Shown here one piece after another: positions 1 to 5,570 of a DNA stretch of 7,115 bases. Source of the stretch: Alphaproteobacteria bacterium (GTDB lineage: Bacteria > Pseudomonadota > Alphaproteobacteria > JAAXGF01); contig JAAXGF010000091.1 of NCBI GenBank assembly GCA_012267605.1, positions 1-7,115 of the forward strand, in the 5' to 3' direction. The translations under genes and the position numbers were made by a program. The number at the start of each line of letters is the position of its first letter. Position 1 is the first letter of the stretch. The notes beneath the pieces are model-generated. The model saw nothing but the letters and a program-made list of their open reading frames with translations. It did not search any database and was not told the origin of the DNA.

Positions 1-405
1 GATACGCTTATTGGCGGCAACGGTGCCGATACCTTTTTCTACGAATTCATCGCCAATCTTACCGATATCCAGGGGAACGGTCCGGCGGCTGTCGCAGGAG
101 ACTTGATATCTGATTTCCAGTCCGGCGTGGATGTCATCGAATTTACTGACGGTGAGTTTAACCCGACAGGAATGCTCGACCCCGTGGTCGAGGGGATCAA
201 CTTTAGCACTATCGGTGAGGTGTACGAGGGCACGAACGCAACGTCGTCGGAATTTGGACTTGGCCACGAATCCTTCATATTCGATAGCACTGGCACGCTC
301 TACTACGATCCGAATGGCGCCGCCGCGGGATACAGTGTCGTGGCAGAATCACAGGGTGACGCGATTCAAGCGACCGACATAAATATTGTAGGGGGAGGGG
401 CATAG
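1..405 (+). CDS. RTX / serralysin-type calcium-binding secreted protein, C-terminal part (5' truncated)
   Basis: Only the last 134 codons are present; the reading frame is open from base 1 and ends at TAG 403-405, so the start and most of the protein lie before the window. The visible part opens with an RTX nonapeptide repeat, GGNGADTFF at residues 5-13 (pattern GGxGxDxUx), which in this family binds Ca2+ in a parallel beta-roll after export. It continues with IxDFQSGxDVIEF, the usual closing motif of serralysin-like C-terminal domains (residues about 36-48). The last 50 residues contain FIFDSTGTLYYDPNG and a short acidic-to-hydrophobic tail (DINIVGGGA), resembling the uncleaved C-terminal signal of type I (ABC-type) secreted proteins. 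The enzymatic or adhesive activity, if any, would be in the missing N-terminal part and cannot be named. The next gene, bluB, is on the same strand after 128 bases and seems unrelated in function. Confidence 0.88.
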   Translation, partial: DTLIGGNGADTFFYEFIANLTDIQGNGPAAVAGDLISDFQSGVDVIEFTDGEFNPTGMLDPVVEGINFSTIGEVYEGTNATSSEFGLGHESFIFDSTGTLYYDPNGAAAGYSVVAESQGDAIQATDINIVGGGA

Positions 406-464
406 CGCTTCCTTAAACCGATTCTACAGAACTGACGGTATCCACGTCGCACGAAGTGTACGGG

Positions 465-493
465 TTGACCGCAGGCGCGGGAGCGCGCAGATT
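465..493 (+). promoter_or_regulatory. possible sigma70-type promoter of bluB
   Basis: TTGACC at 465-470 matches a -35 box at five of six positions. After a 17-base spacer comes CAGATT (488-493), a weak -10 box (three of six). Transcription would begin near 500, giving a leader of about 34 nt before the bluB ATG at 534. The spacer can form a small GC hairpin (GCGC-GGGA-GCGC). Short promoter matches are common by chance, so this is tentative. Confidence 0.22.
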
Positions 494-533
494 TGCACCT
501 TGGCCAATCAACGCTGGCGGTTATGAACACGGC

Positions 534-1193
534 ATGAGCACGGCAAAAAACCAAGTCAGCCCACCTGAATTTGGTCCAGCGTTCCAACAGACGCTCGGCG
601 ATCTTTTCGCTTGGCGCCGCGACGTGCGCCGGTTTCGCACTGACCCCGTACCCGCCGAGCTTTTGGACCGGATATTTGACATGGCCTGTTTGTCCCCTTC
701 GGTGGGCAACAGCCAACCGTGGCGTTTTGTCACCGTCGATGAGCCTGCCCGCCGACAGGAGGTGTCACGGGATTTCGAAAGCGCCAACGACGCTGCACTT
801 CAGGGCTATCAAGGCGAACGCGCGAAACTTTACGCGTCCCTGAAGCTGGCTGGCCTCAAGGAAGCACCGATTCACCTTGCAGTGTTCTCGGACGAAGAAA
901 CGGCGCAAGGACACGGATTGGGGCAGGCAACGATGCCGGAGACCTTGCGTTATTCGACGGTGACGGCGGTTTACGGCCTATGGCTCGCGGCACGTGCATT
1001 TGGAGTCGGTGTTGGATGGGTATCGATCATCCACCCGGAGACGGTGACAGGGCTCTTAGACGTGCCGGAAAGCTGGACCCTTGTCGCCTATTTGTGCGTT
1101 GGCTGGCCCCTCCAAGAGCAGGTCAAACCCGAACTTGCCGTCGCCGGGTGGCAATCGCGCGAATCCCTATGCAGGCAGATTCTCCGCCGCTGA
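534..1193 (+). CDS. bluB: 5,6-dimethylbenzimidazole synthase BluB
   Basis: A flavin-destructase of the nitroreductase fold: it uses O2 to break down reduced FMN into 5,6-dimethylbenzimidazole, the lower axial ligand of vitamin B12. The 219-residue product is close to the family's usual length (about 220-230). Family signatures are RRDVRRF at residues 28-34, SPSVGNSQPWRFV at 54-66, TMPETLRYSTV at 133-143, and GVGWVSI at 159-165. The Asp and Ser shown to be critical in the Sinorhizobium enzyme (Asp32, Ser167) correspond to Asp30 and Ser164 here, so it should be active. The C-terminal PELAVAGWQSR also matches the family. ATG 534 is chosen because homology begins close after it; the frame stays open to a GTG at 456, but that 26-residue arginine-rich extension is not family-like. 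The Shine-Dalgarno is poor (GGCGG at 516-520, 13 bases away). No other cobalamin gene and no B12 riboswitch is visible nearby. It converges on grxD with a 36-base gap. Confidence 0.95.
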   Translation: MSTAKNQVSPPEFGPAFQQTLGDLFAWRRDVRRFRTDPVPAELLDRIFDMACLSPSVGNSQPWRFVTVDEPARRQEVSRDFESANDAALQGYQGERAKLYASLKLAGLKEAPIHLAVFSDEETAQGHGLGQATMPETLRYSTVTAVYGLWLAARAFGVGVGWVSIIHPETVTGLLDVPESWTLVAYLCVGWPLQEQVKPELAVAGWQSRESLCRQILRR

Positions 1194-1197
1194 ACGA

Positions 1198-1224
1198 TTG
1201 TTCCAAGCCGTCCGGCTCGAACAA
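1198..1224. terminator. hairpin between convergent bluB and grxD, possible bidirectional terminator
   Basis: TTGTTC (1198-1203) pairs with GAACAA (1219-1224), and AGCC (1206-1209) pairs with GGCT (1214-1217) around a GTCC loop, with a CA/C internal bulge. It lies in the 36-base gap between two converging stop codons, where a shared terminator is expected. No U-tract follows on either strand, so any termination would not be of the standard intrinsic type. Confidence 0.35.
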
Positions 1225-1229
1225 CCCTG

Positions 1230-1568
1230 TCAGGCCACCGAGACGATGCCTTGCTTTTGAAACAAGTCGGCGAGTTCGCCGCTCTCGAACATTTCTCGAA
1301 CGATGTCGCAGCCGCCGATGAATTCGCCTTTGATGTAAAGCTGGGGAATTGTCGGCCAGTCACTGAATTTTTTAATTCCGTCGCGCAATGAAGGGTCGGA
1401 CAATACATCGATACCTCTAAACTTGACCTTCATTTCGCTCAAAATCTGAACAACGGCGGCGGAAAATCCGCACTGCGGAAATACCGGGCTGCCTTTCATG
1501 TAAACAACGACATCGTTGCTCGCGACGTCATTTTTTATTCGCTCGAAAACCGGGTTCTCCATATCCAT
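1230..1568 (-). CDS. grxD: monothiol glutaredoxin, Grx4/GrxD type
   Basis: A cytosolic CGFS-type monothiol glutaredoxin, which with glutathione holds a bridging [2Fe-2S] cluster for transfer and iron sensing rather than general disulfide reduction. The 112-residue product matches the family length. The active-site CGFS is at residues 33-36, within KGSPVFPQCGFSA. The glutathione-binding WPTIPQ is at 71-76 and GGCDI at 85-89; all key residues are intact. The start ATG at 1568 is preferred because AAGGGG lies 7 bases upstream of it; a second in-frame ATG two codons later (1562) is possible. The frame also extends to a GTG at 1601, adding residues that the family lacks. It is the last gene of the minus-strand run, 64 bases after the BolA-family gene. 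That pairing fits the known BolA-Grx4 complex, in which the two proteins share the cluster. Confidence 0.96.
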   Translation of the reverse strand: MDMENPVFERIKNDVASNDVVVYMKGSPVFPQCGFSAAVVQILSEMKVKFRGIDVLSDPSLRDGIKKFSDWPTIPQLYIKGEFIGGCDIVREMFESGELADLFQKQGIVSVA

Positions 1569-1632
1569 TCCATTACCCCTTGGGCCAAAATCGTTTGGCA
1601 CCGTTATTGGATGATTTTTCGTACGACGCCAT

Positions 1633-1872
1633 TCAGGTTTCGTCCGGTACGCTCGTCTGCAGGGCTAAGGCATGCAGATTATCACCCATGCGGCCACGCA
1701 ATGCCTTGTACACCATCTGGTGTTGCTGAACTCTGGACTTGCCGCGAAAGGCTTCGGAGACCACGTGCGCAGCATAATGGTCACCGTCGCCGCGCAAATC
1801 TTCAATATTCACGCGGGCATCGGGAAGTGATTCACAAATTAAGCGTTCGATCTCCTCCGCCGCCATCGCCAT
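1633..1872 (-). CDS. BolA family protein (BolA/IbaG-like, Grx4 partner)
   Basis: A small BolA-fold protein (79 residues). Members of this short subfamily (IbaG/YrbA, eukaryotic BOLA2) form heterodimers with CGFS glutaredoxins and help ligate a [2Fe-2S] cluster, for iron-sulfur delivery or iron signalling. Family features are IEDLRGDGDHY at residues 23-33, with a candidate cluster-ligand His32 in the variable loop, and GKSRVQQHQMVYKAL at 44-58, which holds the invariant His51; LHALAL closes the fold. ATG 1872 is chosen because GGAAAGGA lies 9 bases upstream; another in-frame ATG at 1866 is also possible, and the frame extends to a TTG at 1914 without family support. It sits 67 bases after purL and 64 before grxD on the same strand, so the three are probably co-transcribed. 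The name bolA is often used for this position, but the sequence is nearer the short IbaG type, so no symbol is assigned. Confidence 0.93.
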   Translation of the reverse strand: MAMAAEEIERLICESLPDARVNIEDLRGDGDHYAAHVVSEAFRGKSRVQQHQMVYKALRGRMGDNLHALALQTSVPDET

Positions 1873-1939
1873 CGCGTTCCATCCTTTCCGGCGGGTCTCG
1901 ATGACCATCACCAAAAATCCTCGCCGGTTCGATCTTGAG

Positions 1940-4120
1940 TTACCCCTCGTCCATGTAGCGGGGCAACCAGGCCTCGTGCGCTTGGCGAAGCATAGTTAGC
2001 GATATAGGGCGGGCGCCCGACACTGTCAACGCGTCGCCGCCGGCGCGCCCGATCTCCTGCGCCGGTATATTGAAATCTGATGCGGTAGCCAGGACATCTC
2101 GTGCGCTGGATGCAGTCGTTGCGACAATGAAACGCGCCTGATCCTCGGCGAATAGCCAAACGTGTGTGGCCGGTGCGGATGGCACATCCAACGTCACACC
2201 CAAGTTCCCTGCGAGCGCCATTTCGGCGAGAGCAACGTACAAGCCACCATCGGAAACATCGTGACACGCGTTGATTAAGTCACGATCGATCAGTTGATGC
2301 ACGAGATCTCCGACACGCCGTTCCATCGCCAAATCGATCGGTGGAGGCGCGGCGGACTCGGCGTGCGCGATTTCGCGAGCGTACAGGGAAGCGCCGAGGT
2401 TGCCATGAGTCTCACCGATGAGCAGCAACACGTCGCCATCACCTTTGATAGCTAAGGTTTTCATATGGTCGAGATCCGCAATGACACCAACGGCCCCGAT
2501 CATTGGAGTCGGGTGGATCGCCCGACCGTTGGTTTCGTTATAAAAAGAAACGTTCCCCGAGACCACGGGAAGATCGAGAGCTTGGCAAGCGCGGACCATG
2601 CCTCGGATACATCCGACAAATTGCCCCATTACCTCGGGTCGTTCGGGGTTGCCAAAATTGAGACAATCGGTAATTGCCAGAGGCCGCGCACCAACGGCGA
2701 CGAGATTGCGAAAAGCTTCTGCAACGGCCTGGGCGCCGCCGGTTTCGGGGTCGGCGGAACAATAGCGCGGCGTGCAATCGGTAGTTAAAGCCAAACCCTT
2801 GTTGCTGCCGTGCACGCGCACCACCGCTGCGTCGCCGCCAGGGCCCTGCACCGTATCGGCCATGACCATGCTGTCGTACTGTTGCCAAATCCATCGTTTG
2901 CTGCACAGATCGGGACCACCCATCAATTGCAACAAGCAACGGTTGACATCCTCGGGTGGCGGGGGCGGAGCCAGCTTGCAAAGGGGCGGAACCGACGCCC
3001 AATTTCGATCGTATACTGGTGCATTCTCGACCAATGGGGCGATCGCCATGTCCGCCGCCAAGGCGCCGTCCCGCCGCACCGACAAACGTTGGCGGTCGGT
3101 GATCTTACCAATGACAGAAAAATCCAGTTCCCATTTTTCGAAGATGGCGCGGGCCACGTTGCTCTTTTCGGGCCGCAACACCATGAGCATCCGTTCCTGG
3201 CTTTCCGAGAGCATTATCTCGTAGGCGTTCATAGCGTCTTCTCGTAACGGGATCCGGTCGAGATCGAGGTCTATGCCGACGCCACCCTTGGCCGCCATCT
3301 CGCTCGCCGAGGAGGTGAGTCCGGCGGCGCCCATGTCCTGTATGGCGACCACGGCGTCGGTTGCCATAAGCTCAAGACACGCCTCGATCAGCAGCTTTTC
3401 GGTGAAGGGATCGCCAACCTGTACGGTTGGGCGGCGAGCGTCGATGCCTTCGTCGAATTCAGCCGAAGCCATGGTTGCGCCATGGATGCCGTCGCGCCCG
3501 GTTTTGGCACCGACGTAAACCACTGGGTTTCCCGGCCCCGAGGCCTTGGCGTAAAACACCCGATCCTTGTCGGCCACACCCACGGCCATGGCGTTGACCA
3601 AAATGTTGCCGTTGTATGCGTCGTCGAAACTGCAGGCGCCACCCACCGTGGGGACACCGACACAATTTCCGTACCCCCCGATCCCGTTCACCACCCCGGC
3701 CACCAGGTGTTGGGTTTTTTCGTGTTGGGGGTTACCGAACCATAGCGCGTTTAGAGTAGCCACCGGCCTTGCGCCCATAGTGAACACGTCGCGTAGAATT
3801 CCACCTACGCCGGTCGCGGCACCCTGAGTAGGCTCTATAAACGACGGATGATTGTGGCTTTCCATTTTGAACACAGCGACTTGGCCGTCGCCAATGTCGA
3901 CAATGCCCGCATTCTCGCCCGGTCCGTGCACAACCCAGGGCGCCGTCGTAGGTAACTCGCCCAGCCAACGTTTTGATGATTTGTACGAGCAATGTTCGCT
4001 CCACAAGGCCGCTAAGATACCGAGCTCGACCAAGTTTGGCTCGCGCCCTATGAGCGCCTTGGCCCGCGTGAACTCGGCCTCGGTTAAACCATGGGCCGCA
4101 ATCGTTTCCGCCGTGATCAT
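1940..4120 (-). CDS. purL: phosphoribosylformylglycinamidine synthase subunit PurL
   Basis: The ATP-dependent synthetase subunit of FGAM synthase, step four of purine synthesis: FGAR + ATP + ammonia from glutamine gives FGAM. At 726 residues it is the small PurL type, which works as a complex with PurQ (glutaminase) and PurS. Conserved features include WSEHCSYKSSK at residues 40-50, HGPGENAG at 65-72, and KMESHNHPS at 85-93, the ATP/Mg-binding region with Glu87 and His89/His91. GAATGVGGILRD follows at about 100-111. The second AIRS-like half contains LNFGNPE and HDVSDGG (620-626). No frameshift or gap is seen. The ATG at 4118-4120 overlaps the purQ stop codon by ATGA, so translation is probably coupled; there is no good Shine-Dalgarno of its own. 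The BolA-family and grxD genes follow on the same strand. Confidence 0.98.
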   Translation of the reverse strand: MITAETIAAHGLTEAEFTRAKALIGREPNLVELGILAALWSEHCSYKSSKRWLGELPTTAPWVVHGPGENAGIVDIGDGQVAVFKMESHNHPSFIEPTQGAATGVGGILRDVFTMGARPVATLNALWFGNPQHEKTQHLVAGVVNGIGGYGNCVGVPTVGGACSFDDAYNGNILVNAMAVGVADKDRVFYAKASGPGNPVVYVGAKTGRDGIHGATMASAEFDEGIDARRPTVQVGDPFTEKLLIEACLELMATDAVVAIQDMGAAGLTSSASEMAAKGGVGIDLDLDRIPLREDAMNAYEIMLSESQERMLMVLRPEKSNVARAIFEKWELDFSVIGKITDRQRLSVRRDGALAADMAIAPLVENAPVYDRNWASVPPLCKLAPPPPPEDVNRCLLQLMGGPDLCSKRWIWQQYDSMVMADTVQGPGGDAAVVRVHGSNKGLALTTDCTPRYCSADPETGGAQAVAEAFRNLVAVGARPLAITDCLNFGNPERPEVMGQFVGCIRGMVRACQALDLPVVSGNVSFYNETNGRAIHPTPMIGAVGVIADLDHMKTLAIKGDGDVLLLIGETHGNLGASLYAREIAHAESAAPPPIDLAMERRVGDLVHQLIDRDLINACHDVSDGGLYVALAEMALAGNLGVTLDVPSAPATHVWLFAEDQARFIVATTASSARDVLATASDFNIPAQEIGRAGGDALTVSGARPISLTMLRQAHEAWLPRYMDEG

Positions 4121-4809
4121 GACAGACTCGCCAGTAGGGCGTCGAATAAGGCGTGACCATCGCAGCCGCCCAGGCGCGAATCAGCCGCGCGTTCGGGATG
4201 CGGCATCAGTGCAAGAACGTTGCGTGACTGATTGAATACACCAGCGATGTTCCGTGACGAGCCATTGGGATTGTCAGCGTCCGTTACCGCACCATCAGCC
4301 GAGCAATATCGAAAAGCGATCTGTCCCTCGCCTTCGAGCCGGTTTAGCGTTTCTTCATCGGCGTAATAGTTGCCGTCGTGGTGAGCGATAGGATAGCGGA
4401 CGATCTGGCCATTCTGGTACCCGGAGGTGAAACGGCTATCCGAGTTCTCGACCCGCAGATCGACGTCACGGCAAATAAACTTCCGATTTTCGTTGGCGAT
4501 CAAGCCGCCAGGGACCAAACCAGCTTCCGCCGCAATTTGAAAACCGTTGCAAATCGCTAGTATCGGTATTCCTGCCTGTGCCGCCTCGACCACAGCCCGC
4601 ATCACCGGAGAATGGGCCGCCATAGCACCGCTGCGCAAATAATCACCATACGAATAGCCGCCGGGAAGAACAATGAGATCGAGTGCCGGCAACGTGTTTT
4701 CCCGATGCCAGATCATTGATGGCTCGCCGCCACTCTGTCTCGGGGACAACGCCACCTGCACGTCACGGTCACAGTTGGATCCGGGAAAAACAATGACGCC
4801 TAGGTTCAT
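4117..4809 (-). CDS. purQ: phosphoribosylformylglycinamidine synthase subunit PurQ (glutaminase)
   Basis: A class I glutamine amidotransferase that releases ammonia from glutamine for PurL in FGAM synthase. The 230 residues are normal length. It begins with VIVFPGSNCDRD (residues 5-16), then LPGGYSYGDYLRSGA (48-62, oxyanion region). The nucleophile Cys87 lies in ILAICNGFQ and the other triad members are His204 and Glu206 in MPHPER. The usual Gly two residues before the nucleophile (GxCxG; commonly LGICNGFQ in PurQ) is Ala85 here, a mild departure. The Cys commonly seen in LRCGA is Ser60. NPNGSSRNIAGVF (180-192) is a normal PurQ segment. The start ATG at 4807-4809 fits the family N terminus but has no clear Shine-Dalgarno. 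It overlaps purL by 4 bases. The gene before it on this strand, 91 bases away, is an unknown protein and not purS. Confidence 0.97.
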   Translation of the reverse strand: MNLGVIVFPGSNCDRDVQVALSPRQSGGEPSMIWHRENTLPALDLIVLPGGYSYGDYLRSGAMAAHSPVMRAVVEAAQAGIPILAICNGFQIAAEAGLVPGGLIANENRKFICRDVDLRVENSDSRFTSGYQNGQIVRYPIAHHDGNYYADEETLNRLEGEGQIAFRYCSADGAVTDADNPNGSSRNIAGVFNQSRNVLALMPHPERAADSRLGGCDGHALFDALLASLS

Positions 4810-4900
4810 GGCGGAAATTTAGAACGTGATACCGGCGGAAGAGTTAGGAAATGGGACCTGTCGTAAACCTAGGGGAGACGACCGATCTGTGTCTACGCCC

Positions 4901-5215
4901 TTATCCGTTGGATTCGAGGCTAAGAAAATACGCTAGGCGATGGTAGAGGGCGGTGAGCGCCCGGCGGCAGACCGCGAATTCACGCCAGCAGTAATCAGCA
5001 CGCACACGATCCACTCGGCCAGCGGCCATCTCGTCGAGTTCACGCGTTACCCGGTCATAAATCCGTTGCCGCCGTCGAATTGCTGCACAACATTGGATAA
5101 ATCCCCTATACCGGCTGGCCGCGTCCCGAAGTTCGGCCGGAATTGCGCCATCGTACTGATATTCTACATATCCTGCACGATATGGAACGTGATGATCAAT
5201 TCTTTTCAAGCTCAT
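4901..5215 (-). CDS. hypothetical protein, small, basic, probably helical
   Basis: Not recognised. The 104-residue frame begins MSLKRIDHHVPYRAG and ends LSLESNG before TAA at 4901-4903. It is rich in Arg, Tyr and Ala, contains four Cys with no metal-site spacing, and its second half looks helical; there is no signal peptide or membrane segment. Evidence that it is a real gene: a long open frame with mixed but sensible codon use, the same strand as the purine genes, and a possible promoter with a palindrome just upstream. Evidence against: no clear Shine-Dalgarno at this ATG or at the upstream in-frame ATG (5233, six residues longer), and no known domain. It occupies the place where purS is often found, but it lacks PurS features and is longer than the usual 80 or so residues. 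The opposite-strand frame across it reads less like a protein. Confidence 0.5.
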   Translation of the reverse strand: MSLKRIDHHVPYRAGYVEYQYDGAIPAELRDAASRYRGFIQCCAAIRRRQRIYDRVTRELDEMAAGRVDRVRADYCWREFAVCRRALTALYHRLAYFLSLESNG

Positions 5216-5240
5216 TTCAACCCACACCACCATCCAAAGA

Positions 5241-5254
5241 TGGGAAATTTCCCA
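5241..5254. promoter_or_regulatory. 14-bp perfect palindrome TGGGAAATTTCCCA, possible operator
   Basis: The 14 bases at 5241-5254 equal their own reverse complement. The site lies 25 to 40 bases before the ATG at 5215 of the minus-strand unknown gene, and covers the position where that gene's -10 box would be, given the TTGACA at 5274-5269. A dimeric repressor bound there would block the promoter. Which regulator this might be is unknown; the site could also be chance. Confidence 0.35.
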
Positions 5255-5274
5255 ATTTTGAACTGGGCTGTCAA
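5246..5274 (-). promoter_or_regulatory. possible promoter of the 4901-5215 gene
   Basis: Read on the minus strand, a perfect -35 hexamer TTGACA occupies 5274-5269. A 17-base spacer leads to GAAATT (5251-5246), which matches only three of six positions of a -10 box. Transcription would start near 5239, giving a leader of about 24 nt before the ATG at 5215. The perfect -35 and correct spacing support it; the poor -10 box suggests either a weak promoter or one needing an activator. Confidence 0.35.
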
Positions 5275-5298
5275 TAGGTTGGCTTCTGAGTTAATAAT

Positions 5299-5386
5299 TC
5301 CACAAAGATCTTGCGCTACTTTCATATTGCTGAGAATGTAACCACCTAGTTGTCAAAGCCCCGGCCAATTGGCCGGGGCCTTTTTG
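5299..5386 (+). ncRNA. candidate small RNA ending in the 5358-5386 terminator
   Basis: The plus-strand terminator at 5358-5386 has no convincing gene in front of it on the same strand. A TA-rich stretch (TTAATAAT, 5291-5298) could serve as a -10 box, with a weak -35 (CTGTCA, 5268-5273, 18-base spacer), giving an RNA of about 80-90 nt. Just before the hairpin it holds a pyrimidine-rich segment (AACCACCTAG, 5340-5349), complementary in part to Shine-Dalgarno-like sequences. No known RNA family was recognised. Alternatively the transcript starts further upstream and includes a 33-codon frame (5240-5341). Confidence 0.3.
5358..5386 (+). terminator. strong intrinsic terminator, plus strand
   Basis: The 22 bases 5358-5379 form a perfect palindrome (GCCCCGGCCAA paired with TTGGCCGGGGC), a very GC-rich stem, followed by CTTTTTG on the plus strand. 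On the minus strand only TTTG follows, so the plus direction is favoured, with weak bidirectional action possible. No protein gene reading into it on the plus strand is convincing. Confidence 0.8.
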
Positions 5387-5432
5387 TTCCTGAATTCCGA
5401 GAAAGCGCCAAGTAGAATTGCGTTGCGCGCAG

Positions 5433-5471
5433 AAAAAAAGAGGGCCGGTCTTTGGTGGAAAAGACCGACCC
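5433..5471 (-). terminator. strong intrinsic terminator, minus strand
   Basis: On the minus strand, 5471-5460 pairs with 5453-5442 as a 12-bp stem including one G-U pair (bases 5468 and 5445), with a 6-nt loop UCCACC. It is followed by UCUUUUUUU (to 5433). Read on the plus strand, the A-tract precedes the stem and no U-tract follows, so the direction is clear. It faces the plus-strand terminator at 5358-5386 across about 46 bases. Confidence 0.82.
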
Positions 5472-5536
5472 TGTGAAGTAGGGGAATGGTTGTCGCGCAC
5501 CAAGCTCTCCATAGTGCGCGAGATTGGTCTACACAA
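5433..5536 (-). ncRNA. candidate trans-acting small RNA, about 104 nt, with own promoter and terminator
   Basis: On the minus strand this stretch has the parts of a complete sRNA gene. It starts near 5536, downstream of a plausible promoter. An 8-bp hairpin follows (5521-5514 with 5500-5493) with a 13-nt purine-rich loop containing GGAGAG. Then comes an unpaired stretch that includes CAACCATTCCCCTACTTCAC (5492-5473). It ends in a 12-bp terminator stem and seven U residues. One stem pair is G-U only when read on the minus strand and a C-A mismatch on the plus strand, which supports the orientation. The CCCCU segment is complementary to Shine-Dalgarno-like AGGGG. No family known to me fits, and no long protein frame on this strand looks real (the 81-codon minus frame across it lacks protein character). 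Confidence 0.5.
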
Positions 5537-5542
5537 GATTCG

Positions 5543-5570
5543 TTAATAAATTACATATGCCATATCGCAA
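5543..5570 (-). promoter_or_regulatory. possible promoter of the minus-strand small RNA
   Basis: On the minus strand TTGCGA (5570-5565) and TATTAA (5548-5543) are separated by 16 bases, each matching four of six sigma70 consensus positions. The sequence upstream on the minus strand (about 5571-5600) is AT-rich, as in promoters with an UP element. Transcription would start near 5536. Confidence 0.38.

Noticed and set aside
406..533. Possible cobalamin riboswitch upstream of bluB
   Set aside because: No B12-box-like conserved core or the usual long multi-stem layout could be seen; 128 bases is also short for a full element plus expression platform.
456..533. GTG 456 as the start of bluB
   Set aside because: The extra 26 residues are Arg/Gly-rich and unlike BluB N termini; family-like sequence begins soon after ATG 534.
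523..537. Tiny 4-codon frame (ATG AAC ACG GCA TGA) overlapping the bluB ATG, as a coupling peptide
   Set aside because: GGCGG lies only two bases before its ATG, too close for initiation, and a frame this short is expected by chance.
2465..3827. Several plus-strand frames of 80-150 codons opposite purL
   Set aside because: All are shadows of the intact purL frame, with no independent signals.
4940..5341. 133-codon plus-strand frame opposite the unknown small gene
   Set aside because: It overlaps the minus-strand frame, reads as mixed non-protein-like sequence and has no ribosome-binding site; only its last 33 codons deserve a note.
5291..5536. 81-codon minus-strand frame over the small RNA and both terminators
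   Set aside because: It runs through two strong terminator hairpins and has no family likeness, which is incompatible with a normal gene.
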